A DNA stretch of 64,000 bases, taken from NCBI GenBank assembly GCA_037444845.1, contig JBBILQ010000006.1, forward strand, positions 11,636 through 75,635. Direction: 5' to 3'. The notes under the pieces were generated by a model. That model saw only the letters and a list, made by a program, of their open reading frames with translations, was not told the origin of the DNA and made no database searches. Below are positions 26,984 to 35,864 of the stretch, in pieces. A program made the position numbers and the translations under genes. The stretch's first letter is position 1. The number at the start of each line of letters is the position of its first letter. The stretch comes from JARYMI01 sp037444845. GTDB taxonomy: Bacteria; Acidobacteriota; Aminicenantia; Aminicenantales; UBA8522.

Positions 26984-29490
26984 TCTCTTCTTTTTCCGCC
27001 TGACAGGCTGTCCAGCAGCGCGCGGCACCGTCTGACCCTCTCCTCTGTGGGGACATCCTCAACCACAGGAAAAATTGCTTCCCTGATATCCTTTTCTAAC
27101 ACATTATCCAGAAGCTCCAAGGCGTAAGCCACAGAATCTTTCGTTCCCGTCTTCAAGTTCTGATAAGCCTTGACCATATCCTGCTGGGGATAGATCAAGC
27201 CAAGAAGCTTGAAAATATTCCAGGTCAATTCTGCCCGTCGTTTTTCCTCGGAATCGGCATCTTTCTTCTCTCTCCTGGCTTCCTGCTCCGGTGCTCCAAG
27301 AAGGTTCTGGCAAAGAGATTTGACCTCCGTAAAAATCCTGGCTTTGATCATGCTTGGGGAAAAGCGGACGTGCGGGTCTTCAGTCCTAATCTTTTCCAGG
27401 GCATCGATAATTGCAGCGGCCAGCTCGCTCTCGGCACCGCCCAGCTCCCAGCTCAAGAAATCGGCTGCCTCCTGTGTCCCAATCCTGGCCAAGATGCCGG
27501 GAACGGCGCGGCGAACTTCAGGGTCCTCAGTTTGATCGGCCAGGTAATCCGTCAGGGTCCCGGTGATTATAGGGCCGAACCTGACCAGGGCATTGGACGC
27601 ATCCTCCCGCAAGACTGGATTCTTGAGCTTGCTGATAAGACTCGGGATATCCTCTTTCCGTTTGAGACGGCCGGCGCTTTCCATGGCGTACCGGCTGACC
27701 TCAACCGAATCGTCTTCAAGAAGGTCGGCGAGTTTCTCGGCCGCGGGCGCCCGGCTATCCATCAGGCCGATGGCCTTGGCCGCTTCCATGCGAGCGATTG
27801 TTGACGCCTCGCTTCTGTCCTCGAGAGTTTTTTCGATGTGGCTTTTCACGACCTCCTGGTAAACATCCAAGGCCATGATCTCGGCAACTTCTTTTTTGAG
27901 AACGTCTTCGCTTAACTCATCCTGGCTGGCCGGCCCAAGGCCTATCTCGGCCTGCTCGATAAGCGTTCCCAGAGAAGAGACACGGACTTCGTCCTCTTTA
28001 TAAGAGATGAGTTTCTTGACTTCAGGCGTCAGCTTATCCTGCTTGATCATGTCAAAAAGATGCATGGCATAGAGGACAGAGCTGCGGTTTTTGCTCTCCA
28101 CAGTGTCGAAGACCAATCTGGTGAAATCGACATCCATCTTCTCGGCGACAAGCTTGTCTCCTCGCTCCCACTTCAACTCCAGCTTCTCCTTGACGAGGTT
28201 GGCATATTCTCGGCTTCCCCGCAGGTTGAGGTAGATCCAGATAGCGATAAATCCAATAACTGCCAGGCTGATTGCCCTGATCGCCGTCGTTTTGGGAAAA
28301 GAAGCGAGAAGGAGCCACAGGAGCACGGCCCCCAGGCCTTTGGCGAACCTGTTGACGAACATGTCGATAAAGATCTTCGACTTGAATTTCTGTTCTGGAG
28401 AGATCGGAATATAGAGGAGCTCCCGGACGGACTGATTCAGCGAGTAAGCCAGGCTCTTGTCGCTCGCCTTGATCAGGATCGCCGGCAGAATGCTGGCATA
28501 GGCGATGGTCCCGATTCCGGCTGCGCAGAAGAGGAGGATGACGGGATAGAACAGGAGTGTCATCCGAATGCCGAAGCGCCGAATAATAGGAGAGGTTAAA
28601 AAAAGCTGGAAAAGAAACGCAAAGGCCATGGCCCCGGCGTTGAAATAGCCGAAAAAGGAAGCGAGCGAGCTTCCTCCTGCAACTCTGTTGTCGACAACGC
28701 TGTTGAATTGCCAATCGATGAGCGTGGAGACGATGAGAGTGACTAACATGATTCCGGCCAGGAGCTTGAGATAGACGCTCTTCCGGGTTGTTTCCAGCGC
28801 GTCCCGAAAACCTACTTTAGGTGTCGGCCCCGGTCTTTCCTTCTGCCATCTTTCCTCAACTTCCTCAGCCAATTGCCCCTTCTTCTGCAAGTTGAAAATC
28901 CGAAGAACAGCCAGGACGGCGATCGAGAGTATAACCGCGGCGATAAGAAGGAGAACACCAAAAGCTTTTGTCCTCGCGAGACTTCCCACCAGGAGGCTGC
29001 CGAGGATCGCTCCAAGCTGGCCGCCGCTGCCGATAAACCCGATCAAACGCTTGGCTTCGCGCGGGTTAAAAACATCGTTGACTAACATCCAGAATTGGGT
29101 CACAAGAACAACGGCGAAAATATTGGCCCAGACCCAGAAACCGACAGGCACCCAGCTCCATTTCTGCTGAAAAAGCCACCAGAAAAGGCAAATGTTCAGG
29201 AAAAATAAAAGCAGGCTGGAGACAATAAGAATTTTCCTCGACAGAAGGACCTGGAGCCTGGAGTGAAAACTGACGATAAATCCCATCAGGACGGCTGTCA
29301 GAAAATAGGCCAGGGGAAGGCGCTCGTCGCCGAGCTGGTCAAGGTAGCTTTGGTTGCGGATCGGCTTGATGACGTAGTAGGGAGCTGTGATCAGGAAAAA
29401 ATAGATAAAGAAGAAACAGGCGACAGCCCTCTCTCCCGGCTTGAATTCAACAACGCGGGAGAGAAAAGGACGCCGCCGGCTTCTCGCCAT
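26980..29490 (-). CDS. ATP/ADP-carrier (Npt/Tlc) homologue with HEAT-repeat tail, paralogue 1
   Basis: An 836-residue paralogue of the downstream gene with the same order: membrane part (residues 20-430) opening YYVIKPIRNQSYL, then a cytoplasmic HEAT-like tail (VARMEAAKAIGLMDSRAP is a clear repeat, here TIARMEAAKAIGLMDSRAP; RYAMESAGRLKRKEDIPSLI is another). A segment DFTRLVFDTVESKNRSSVLY is shared almost unchanged with paralogue 2 and joins membrane part and tail. The gene begins eight bases after the STAS stop, so STAS protein and both carriers are very likely made together. The nucleotide substrate and direction are not predictable. Confidence 0.8.
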   Translation of the reverse strand: MARSRRRPFLSRVVEFKPGERAVACFFFIYFFLITAPYYVIKPIRNQSYLDQLGDERLPLAYFLTAVLMGFIVSFHSRLQVLLSRKILIVSSLLLFFLNICLFWWLFQQKWSWVPVGFWVWANIFAVVLVTQFWMLVNDVFNPREAKRLIGFIGSGGQLGAILGSLLVGSLARTKAFGVLLLIAAVILSIAVLAVLRIFNLQKKGQLAEEVEERWQKERPGPTPKVGFRDALETTRKSVYLKLLAGIMLVTLIVSTLIDWQFNSVVDNRVAGGSSLASFFGYFNAGAMAFAFLFQLFLTSPIIRRFGIRMTLLFYPVILLFCAAGIGTIAYASILPAILIKASDKSLAYSLNQSVRELLYIPISPEQKFKSKIFIDMFVNRFAKGLGAVLLWLLLASFPKTTAIRAISLAVIGFIAIWIYLNLRGSREYANLVKEKLELKWERGDKLVAEKMDVDFTRLVFDTVESKNRSSVLYAMHLFDMIKQDKLTPEVKKLISYKEDEVRVSSLGTLIEQAEIGLGPASQDELSEDVLKKEVAEIMALDVYQEVVKSHIEKTLEDRSEASTIARMEAAKAIGLMDSRAPAAEKLADLLEDDSVEVSRYAMESAGRLKRKEDIPSLISKLKNPVLREDASNALVRFGPIITGTLTDYLADQTEDPEVRRAVPGILARIGTQEAADFLSWELGGAESELAAAIIDALEKIRTEDPHVRFSPSMIKARIFTEVKSLCQNLLGAPEQEARREKKDADSEEKRRAELTWNIFKLLGLIYPQQDMVKAYQNLKTGTKDSVAYALELLDNVLEKDIREAIFPVVEDVPTEERVRRCRALLDSLSGGKRRE

Positions 29491-29498
29491 CGAAGAAT

Positions 29499-29843
29499 TC
29501 AGAAAAAGCTCTTCATCGCCGCTTCCTCATCCTCAAAAATATCCAGGACTTTGGTCAGCATGGTCACCTGGAAGATGAGGTAAAGCTTTTTGGAAATCCT
29601 AACGAGCTTAAGTTTGCCTCCCAGGTTGTGCGTGGAAATGTAGCTGGCCAGGATTTCTCCGACGCCGAAGCTGTCGATGAACTCGACCCGGTCAAAGTTG
29701 AGGAGGATCTTCCTGCGCCCTGAATCCAGTTGCTCCTTGACTAATTGGTGAAGAGTGACGTCCGTGATATCCGACCTCTTGATCTCGCCCTCGATATCAA
29801 AAATGACGATGTCGTTTTTAAACCGTGGTTGAATTTTCATCAT
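29499..29843 (-). CDS. STAS-domain anti-sigma-factor antagonist (RsbV/SpoIIAA-like)
   Basis: A 114-residue single STAS domain. The phosphorylatable Ser lies in FIDSFGVGEILASY, the DSxG site of RsbV/SpoIIAA proteins. Adjacent IVIFDIEGEI and GGKLKLVRISKKLYLIFQVT complete the fold. An unphosphorylated form would bind an anti-sigma HATPase and free a sigma factor or another partner. It heads the run with two nucleotide-carrier homologues and the PP2C phosphatase. Two adjacent ATG codons (29843 and 29840) are possible starts. Confidence 0.85.
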   Translation of the reverse strand: MMKIQPRFKNDIVIFDIEGEIKRSDITDVTLHQLVKEQLDSGRRKILLNFDRVEFIDSFGVGEILASYISTHNLGGKLKLVRISKKLYLIFQVTMLTKVLDIFEDEEAAMKSFF

Positions 29844-29890
29844 CCTTCGTCCTCGATCTCAAAATAACTAAGGTCATTCCCCGTCTCTCA

Positions 29891-29933
29891 GGCCTTCTCA
29901 TTAGTTAGTATCAGAAGGCCAAAGCAAAGTCAA
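29891..29933 (-). promoter_or_regulatory. Promoter of the STAS-carrier run with an inverted repeat around the -10
   Basis: On the minus strand TTGACT (29928-29933) and TACTAA (29905-29910) lie 17 bases apart. A perfect 8-base inverted repeat, GGCCTTCT at 29891-29898 and AGAAGGCC at 29913-29920, brackets the -10 box. That arrangement suits an operator bound by a dimeric repressor, or a start-proximal hairpin. It lies 62 bases upstream of the STAS start. Confidence 0.55.
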
Positions 29934-30043
29934 CTTCAGGCAAGCAATAGCGAATTGATTTTTGCCCAAGAATCTGGGAGAATAAAAACACAGATCAGCC
30001 CTGATGGAGGGCCTGCTAAAGAAGATGAGGTTTGCCTAAAAGC

Positions 30044-31588
30044 ATGAAACGCGGCCATCTTCCGTTTGACCTTAAAGACCAAAAATTTAGGGAAGCGCAC
30101 GAGTTTGAGGACGACCTGGAAAAGCTTTCTGACATCTTGGGCAGAAGGGCCAAATTCATCATCAAACCACACGGCCGCAAGAGTGAAGTCCTGCCATCAG
30201 AAGAGCTTGGGATAACATCTGATCCTGTCAAACTCTACCTGAGAGATATGGGCAGCATTTCGCTGCTGAAGCGGGAAGGCGAGATCGCTCTGGCCAGGGA
30301 GATTGAAAAAGGCCAAAAGGTTATTTTCAAAGCGCTGGCCAGGACACGCCTGTTGCTGAAGGAAATGCTGTCTTTGGAGGAAACAATCAAAGAAGACCTC
30401 CAGGCGCTGCCGGAAATCTTTGATTGCGGGGAAGACGTTGATGAAGACAAGCTGGAGAGAAAGCGAGAATCCGTCCTGAAAACCTTTCAGAAAATAAGAG
30501 AGCTCTACGCAAAGCTCGAAAAAGTCCCCCTGCGCAAGAAATTCTCTCTTGCCCGCGGCCGGCCCGTGGTCAGAATGATCCGCCTGTTTAGAGGGCTCAG
30601 CGTCAGCCCGGCCCACTGGGAAAGAATCATCAACAACCTTTACATCAAGCTCCAGGTGACGTGCGAGCTGGCAGAAACCAAGGAAGAACTCCTCCTTTCC
30701 CTGCGCCGGATCAGAGATCAGGAGAAGAAGACCGAATTAAGAAAGAAGATCGCCGAGATCAACAGGCGGCTGAAAAGAAGCCACGAAGAATCCGGCGTGA
30801 CCTGTGAGCAGTCCAGAGAGGTCCTCCGCCGGATCAGCCTGGGCAAGCAGACGAGCGACCGCGCCAAGAAAGACCTGGTGGAAGCCAACTTGAGGCTGGT
30901 CGTCTCGATCGCCAAGAAATACACGCACCGCGGCCTCGGCTTTCTGGACCTGATCCAGGAAGGGAATATCGGGCTGATGCGGGCCGTCGAAAAGTTCGAT
31001 TACCGCAGGGGATACAAGTTTTCGACCTACGCCACCTGGTGGATCAAGCAGGCCATCACCCGGTCCATCGCCGACCAGGCGCGAACCATCCGGATTCCGG
31101 TGCACATGGTTGAAACGATCAACCGGATCAAGAAAATCGCCCAGGCCTTCGTCCAGGACAAGGGCCGCGAACCAACTCATGAAGAGCTGGCCCGGAAAAT
31201 GGGGCTCTCCTTGGCCAAAATCAGAGAGATTATCAAAGTCGCCCAGGAATCCGTCTCGCTCGACGCGCCAGTGGGCGATGAGGAAGAGAGCCGGCTGGGG
31301 GAGTTCATCGAAGACAAGGCCAGCCCCTCTCCCGAAGACACGGCTATTCACCGCAGCCTGAGAGAGCAGATCGAGCTGGCCCTGGACAGCCTGACCGAAA
31401 GAGAGGCCGAGGTCTTGAAGCTCCGCTTCGGGCTGATGGACGGAAAAGAACATACCTTGGAGGAAGTAGGCGATATCTTCAAGGTGACGCGTGAAAGAAT
31501 CCGCCAGATTGAGGCCAAAGCCCTGAGGAAACTCGAAAGCCTGGGCAAGACGGGCAAGCTCAGGTCGTTCCTCTCGGAACGTCAGTGA
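30044..31588 (+). CDS. rpoD: RNA polymerase primary sigma factor (sigma-70)
   Basis: About 514 residues from ATG 30044; TTG at 30032 would add four. Region 1.2 is DPVKLYLRDMGSISLL; a long non-conserved linker follows; region 2 has VEANLRLVVSIAKKYTHRGL and FDYRRGYKFSTYATWWIKQ with the -10 recognition residues; region 3 has EPTHEELARKMGL; region 4 has EVLKLRFGL and the helix-turn-helix TLEEVGDIFKVTRERIRQIE. This is the housekeeping factor that recognises TTGACA/TATAAT promoters such as those noted in this window. It is divergent from the STAS-carrier run and stands alone. Confidence 0.95.
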   Translation: MKRGHLPFDLKDQKFREAHEFEDDLEKLSDILGRRAKFIIKPHGRKSEVLPSEELGITSDPVKLYLRDMGSISLLKREGEIALAREIEKGQKVIFKALARTRLLLKEMLSLEETIKEDLQALPEIFDCGEDVDEDKLERKRESVLKTFQKIRELYAKLEKVPLRKKFSLARGRPVVRMIRLFRGLSVSPAHWERIINNLYIKLQVTCELAETKEELLLSLRRIRDQEKKTELRKKIAEINRRLKRSHEESGVTCEQSREVLRRISLGKQTSDRAKKDLVEANLRLVVSIAKKYTHRGLGFLDLIQEGNIGLMRAVEKFDYRRGYKFSTYATWWIKQAITRSIADQARTIRIPVHMVETINRIKKIAQAFVQDKGREPTHEELARKMGLSLAKIREIIKVAQESVSLDAPVGDEEESRLGEFIEDKASPSPEDTAIHRSLREQIELALDSLTEREAEVLKLRFGLMDGKEHTLEEVGDIFKVTRERIRQIEAKALRKLESLGKTGKLRSFLSERQ

Positions 31589-31596
31589 GCCTTTTC

Positions 31597-31911
31597 TCAA
31601 CGGCCTCTAAAGGCTTTTGCATACGAGGCGGCGACTTCATAGCCCTCGCGGATGGGCGGCGTTTGCATGAGGTCGATGAACTTGATCAGTTGCTCCTGAT
31701 AATAGCGGTTCTGCTCGTTGGCCAGCGCATCTTCTTCAGACTTCCAGAAGGTGACGGAAATGCCTTTGCCCGTTTTCCGGTCTGAGAGAAGATAGGCCGC
31801 CGCAAAACCCTTCTGTTTTCTGGCAGCCGGGATTACGGTTTTTTTGTAGATGGCAATCGCCTCATCGACTTTGTCCTGCCTGACGTTTAACGTCGTAAGT
31901 CGCGCAAACAT
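31597..31911 (-). CDS. Antibiotic-biosynthesis-monooxygenase (ABM) fold protein
   Basis: About 104 residues from ATG 31911, placed by an AAGGAGG site nine bases upstream; an upstream start at 31953 would lie across it. The fold is a ferredoxin-like ABM domain: MFARLTTLNVRQDKVDEAI, then VIPAARKQKGFAAAYLLSDR and GISVTFWKSEEDALANE. ABM proteins include heme-degrading and quinone monooxygenases and many of unknown role. The gene lies between rpoD, convergent with nine bases between stops, and the second MITE-like repeat. Confidence 0.75.
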   Translation of the reverse strand: MFARLTTLNVRQDKVDEAIAIYKKTVIPAARKQKGFAAAYLLSDRKTGKGISVTFWKSEEDALANEQNRYYQEQLIKFIDLMQTPPIREGYEVAASYAKAFRGR

Positions 31912-31973
31912 TGTCCGGCCCTCCTTTTTCCCTGCGTCTCTGCTTTCGGCCAAAGGATATCAATTAGCCTGGA

Positions 31974-32115
31974 CTATTCACGAAATGAAAGGAAAAAATC
32001 CCCTCTCCCCATGTGGGAGAGGGTCGGGGTGAGGGGGATCATTCAAAGATTCCCCCTCCCCTCTATCCCCTCCCCCCAGGGGAGGGGCCTGCTTTCTGGC
32101 ATAATTTGTGAATAG
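31974..32115. repeat. MITE-like intergenic repeat, copy 2 (inverted relative to copy 1)
   Basis: 142 bases, the same length as copy 1 and in the opposite orientation. It starts CTATTCACGAAATG and ends in GTGAATAG. It holds the same two G/C palindromes around GGGGATCATTCAAAG. The 20 bases inside the right end are diverged from copy 1. It lies between the ABM gene and the S9 peptidase, with no gene disrupted. No transposase is present in the window, so mobilisation would need one elsewhere. Confidence 0.8.
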
Positions 32116-32178
32116 GGCAGATTAGCCAATGAACAGTCAATACTGCAGGCAATGAGAAGAAAAGCCGGGGCGCGGCTT

Positions 32179-34578
32179 TCACGTCCTTCCCTTGACGTAC
32201 TTATCAAACCATTCGAACATCTCAGCCAGGACATGGAGCACGGATTCCCTGGCTGAATAGCCGTGGCTCTCATGGGGAAGCAGGACAAGCCGGGCCGTGG
32301 CGCCGTGGCCTTTAAGAGCATGGAAGAGACGTTCGGACTGGATTGGGAAGGTTCCGGAATTGTTGTCCGCTTCTCCATGGACGAGAAGGATCGGCTCGTT
32401 GATCTTGTGGGCGTGCATGAACGGCGAGACCTTAAAATAGATCTCGGGCGCTTCCCAGAGGGTCCGGCGCTCGCTCTGGAACCCGAATGGCGTCAAAGTC
32501 CGGTTGTAGGCTCCGCTCCGGGCTATGCCCGCCGCGAACAGGTCGCAGTGAGCCAGCAAGTTGGCGGTCATGAAAGCTCCATAGCTGTGGCCGCCGATTC
32601 CGACACGGCGGGCATCTCCCACCCCCATAGCCTCAAGGGTGTCGATAGCCGCTTTGGCATTGGCGACAATTTGATCAACGAAGGTGTCGTTTACTGTCTT
32701 TGGGTCTCCGACGACAGGCATCTGCGCGTTGTCCAACACGGCATACCCCTGGGTCAAGAAGAAAAGCTGGGAAGTGCCGCGGAAAAAAGTGAAACGGTGG
32801 GGCGAGCCCCTGACCTGGCCGGCCACGCGGGCATCCGTGTATTCAAGGGGATAGGCCCAGACGACGACGGGCAATTTTTCTCCTTCCTTGTACCCGGGCG
32901 GCAAATAAAGCGTGCCCGAAAGATCGACCCCGTCAGCCCTCTTGTATTTGATAAGCTCCTTCTTCATTCCGGTAAGCTGAGGAGCTGGGTCCTTGAAATC
33001 TGTCAGAGCCCGGCGTTTCTTTAACCTAAGGTTGAGAAGGTAATAGTTAGGCGGTTCTGTCCTTGATTCTGAGCTGATGATGATCTGGTCCCTGGAGTTT
33101 AGAGAAAAATCGACGAAGACTTCGTACCGGCCGGGCTGGCAGCGGAATAACCTTGTCTTGGCCATTGTATGCAGGTTCATCCTGTCCAGGAAAGGGCGGT
33201 CTCCCTCAGGGCTGGCGCCGCTCCCGGCCAAGTAAATTATGTCTTTATCCTGAAGGGCGATGCGCTCGCCGGCCGGGGTGACGACCGTCACCGGCCGGCC
33301 CGGGTCATTGTACTGGTCGCGGACGCTCAGGTCGAAGACTTTTCGGGGCTGGGTTTCCGGATGGCTGAAATCCATCAGAAAGGTTGTTCGCCACTGCTTT
33401 TTCCAGCTAAAGTCGGAGACAAGCGCCAGGCCTTTCCTGCCCAGCCAGGTCGTGGCCGCATACCGCTCCGGCGTCTTGCCGATTTCACGGGGATCGTCCT
33501 TAAAAGGCGCTTCGAGGCTTTTCAGCCCATCCCTGAAGGGGACGTCTATTTCAGGATTTCCTTCGTCGAGAGCTTCCACCCAGACGAGACTGGCCGGACG
33601 GAGTGGCTGCCAGTGCGCTCTCCGAGGCCCTTTTTCCACGCCGTTGATCGGGATTTCATCAGCCACCGGGAGGTCGGCGATGAGACGGATGAGCTTCCCC
33701 TCCTTGTCCCAAACCTCTAACGAACGGGCAAAGTTGTAAAAAGGCACGCTGTAAGAAAACGGCTTCTTGATCCTGGATACCAGAATGTAGTTTCCATCCG
33801 GAGAAGGCGAGTTCTCCAGGTAGATGCCGGGCGGACCGACATCCCGGGTCTGACCGCTGCCAACGTCGATTTCGACAATCCGGGAGGTGGCATAATACTC
33901 GAACAAAGCTTCATCGTGGGGGTTCTCAAGGAGGTCCTGATAGGTCCAGACCTTGGAAAACTTGCCCGAGGTATGCTGGACGTTCGGGCCTGCCGGGACA
34001 AGCGGCTTGTCAGGTGGTTTTCCTCGCCCCTCAGGGACAAGGTTGACCAGAAGGCGCCGGTTGTCAGGAAGCCAGGTGAATCCTGAGCCCAGCACGGCAT
34101 TGACCCGGGCAGGTGCGAGCTGCCTGGCCTGGCCGGCCACTACATCAATTAGCCAGAGTTCAACGCCAGTATCCAGATAGCGACAGAAGGCAATCCGTTT
34201 CCCGTCATGAGACCACTCGGGAAACCCCATTTTGATCCCGTCGGGAAGGGAAATCTTGCGGGCCGAACCGTCCTTGACGGCGACCAGCGTCAAAGCCGTA
34301 TAAAAAGTTAGCTGCTGTTGGCTGTTGTTACCCGGCGTAATCCGCATCCCGGCCAGACGGAGCAGCGGCTGGGAGAGATAGGAGATGGACGGCATGGTCT
34401 CGTAATCTGCCAAAAGAAGCAGGTCTCGGGCAGGGCTGGTGAAAGATCGCGGAAAAGGCGGAGCATCGAGGATATCGATGACTTCCTGAGGCGGCCGCTT
34501 GTAAGGTTCCTGAGCCAAAAGCGCACAACCGGCGATCAAGATCGCCAGAACAAGGCTTAGACACAGTCCTTTTTTCAT
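32179..34578 (-). CDS. Exported S9 peptidase (glutamyl-endopeptidase-like S9D)
   Basis: A 799-residue S9-family serine peptidase. The N-terminus KKGLCLSLVLAILIAGCALL carries an IAGC lipobox, so it is probably a lipoprotein. A beta-propeller domain occupies about residues 60-530 (FPEWSHDGKRIAFCRYLDTG is one blade). The hydrolase domain has Ser in GIGGHSYGAFMTANLL, Asp in HGEADNNSGTFP and His in LPHESHGYS. The layout resembles the bacterial homologues of plant chloroplast glutamyl endopeptidase. It probably degrades peptides outside the cytoplasm. It stands alone and is divergent from the phosphatase-kinase locus. Confidence 0.85.
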   Translation of the reverse strand: MKKGLCLSLVLAILIAGCALLAQEPYKRPPQEVIDILDAPPFPRSFTSPARDLLLLADYETMPSISYLSQPLLRLAGMRITPGNNSQQQLTFYTALTLVAVKDGSARKISLPDGIKMGFPEWSHDGKRIAFCRYLDTGVELWLIDVVAGQARQLAPARVNAVLGSGFTWLPDNRRLLVNLVPEGRGKPPDKPLVPAGPNVQHTSGKFSKVWTYQDLLENPHDEALFEYYATSRIVEIDVGSGQTRDVGPPGIYLENSPSPDGNYILVSRIKKPFSYSVPFYNFARSLEVWDKEGKLIRLIADLPVADEIPINGVEKGPRRAHWQPLRPASLVWVEALDEGNPEIDVPFRDGLKSLEAPFKDDPREIGKTPERYAATTWLGRKGLALVSDFSWKKQWRTTFLMDFSHPETQPRKVFDLSVRDQYNDPGRPVTVVTPAGERIALQDKDIIYLAGSGASPEGDRPFLDRMNLHTMAKTRLFRCQPGRYEVFVDFSLNSRDQIIISSESRTEPPNYYLLNLRLKKRRALTDFKDPAPQLTGMKKELIKYKRADGVDLSGTLYLPPGYKEGEKLPVVVWAYPLEYTDARVAGQVRGSPHRFTFFRGTSQLFFLTQGYAVLDNAQMPVVGDPKTVNDTFVDQIVANAKAAIDTLEAMGVGDARRVGIGGHSYGAFMTANLLAHCDLFAAGIARSGAYNRTLTPFGFQSERRTLWEAPEIYFKVSPFMHAHKINEPILLVHGEADNNSGTFPIQSERLFHALKGHGATARLVLLPHESHGYSARESVLHVLAEMFEWFDKYVKGRT

Positions 34579-34655
34579 GATGAACTCTCCTTTAATACAA
34601 TCTCCAAGGTCTATTTATATCGAAGAGAAGCCCGGATTTCAATCAAAAGCGGCGA

Positions 34656-34690
34656 TTGACAATGTTTTCCTTTTATCTATGATAGATAAA
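34656..34690 (+). promoter_or_regulatory. Promoter with palindromic operator for the phosphatase-kinase operon
   Basis: TTGACA at 34656-34661 and TATGAT at 34678-34683 are 16 bases apart. A perfect palindrome, TTTATCTA-TGA-TAGATAAA at 34672-34690, overlaps the -10 and the expected start. This suggests repression by a dimeric regulator. The phosphatase start codon is at 34713. Confidence 0.65.
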
Positions 34691-34712
34691 GAGGCTCCCG
34701 ATTAAGGGAAAA

Positions 34713-35864
34713 ATGACCACCTCTTCAGGACACCGAGGCAACTGCTCGCTCCTTGCTTTTATTTTTCTCTTTGTTGCCCTTTTCGGCTGCGCTTCTGGAG
34801 CCTCCATTCCCTGCCAGTGGACCGGTGTCGGGAAGATCGTGGCTGTCGGTGACCTTCACGGCGACTACGAGAATTTTGTCAAAATCCTCAAACGCACCCG
34901 TATCGTCGATGAGGCACTTCATTGGAAGGCGGGAAGGACGCATCTCGTTCAGACAGGCGACATCATGGACAGGGGATCAGACGCTCGCAAAATTTTCGAC
35001 CTGTTGATGCGACTGGAGAAGGAAGCTGAGCAAGCCTGCGGCAAGGTCCATGTGCTCTTCGGCAATCACGAAGAGATGAATATCACCGGTATCGCCTTCC
35101 GCTATCCTGACTACGTAACCGTGGACCAGTTCATCAATTTCCTGCCTGATGGGTACCGTCAACGAAAAGAAAACGAACTCCGGAGAAAAATCGTCAACCT
35201 TCAATTGAGTGGCAACGACAATGAGCTAAACAGAGCCGTCAGCGAATTCTGGAACAGGTTGAGGAAAGACCCGAATGGCCAGCGCCAATACCTTGTCAAC
35301 TTCAACCGGACGTACGGCTCCTGGCTCCTCAAGAAAAATGCTGTCATCAAGATCAACGGCATCATTTTTGTCCACGGCGGAATCAGCGAGAGATTTTCCA
35401 AGTGGAAAATCGAGGACATCAACGACCGGCTTCGTTTCGAACTTGCCGATCTGCGCCAGGAAGCTGAGACCGGCAGGCCGTCGAACCTCCAGAGACGACA
35501 GGTCGTTTACGATGAGTATGGTCCTCTCTGGTACAGGGAACTGGCCTCGGTTGCCGAGGAGGACCTGAGAGATGAAGTGAACAGGATCCTGGCCAACCTG
35601 GCTGCCGAGAAGATCGTCATCGCCCACACGCCGCGAATAGCCGCCACAAAGGAGGAGATGAAGCGTTTTGACGGAAAAGTCTGGGTTGTCGACACGGGCA
35701 TTTCAAGGGCTTACGGCGGTCGTCTGAGCGCTCTGATTATTGAAAACGGGGAATTCACCGTTTGGGGGGAAAACCATGAAACCATCGAAAACGCGGACGC
35801 TCTTCATCCTTGCTTTCTTTTTATCCTGTCCGGGAGTTTGGCCGGGTTTCGGGCTGGCCGGTGA
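34713..35864 (+). CDS. Exported PPP-type (Shelph-like) metallophosphatase
   Basis: A 383-residue protein with a lipoprotein signal (LLAFIFLFVALFGC, Cys26). The three metallophosphoesterase motifs are intact: GDLHG (Asp47, His49), GDIMDRG (Asp83) and GNHE (Asn118, His119). Later FVHGGIS and IAHTPRI give the remaining metal-site His residues. The pattern resembles bacterial Shewanella-like Ser/Thr/Tyr protein phosphatases. It would act outside the inner membrane. The last 89 bases overlap the kinase-like gene in another frame, so the C-terminal 30 residues after the WGENHET segment may be a recent extension. It is the first gene of the locus. Confidence 0.85.
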   Translation: MTTSSGHRGNCSLLAFIFLFVALFGCASGASIPCQWTGVGKIVAVGDLHGDYENFVKILKRTRIVDEALHWKAGRTHLVQTGDIMDRGSDARKIFDLLMRLEKEAEQACGKVHVLFGNHEEMNITGIAFRYPDYVTVDQFINFLPDGYRQRKENELRRKIVNLQLSGNDNELNRAVSEFWNRLRKDPNGQRQYLVNFNRTYGSWLLKKNAVIKINGIIFVHGGISERFSKWKIEDINDRLRFELADLRQEAETGRPSNLQRRQVVYDEYGPLWYRELASVAEEDLRDEVNRILANLAAEKIVIAHTPRIAATKEEMKRFDGKVWVVDTGISRAYGGRLSALIIENGEFTVWGENHETIENADALHPCFLFILSGSLAGFRAGR

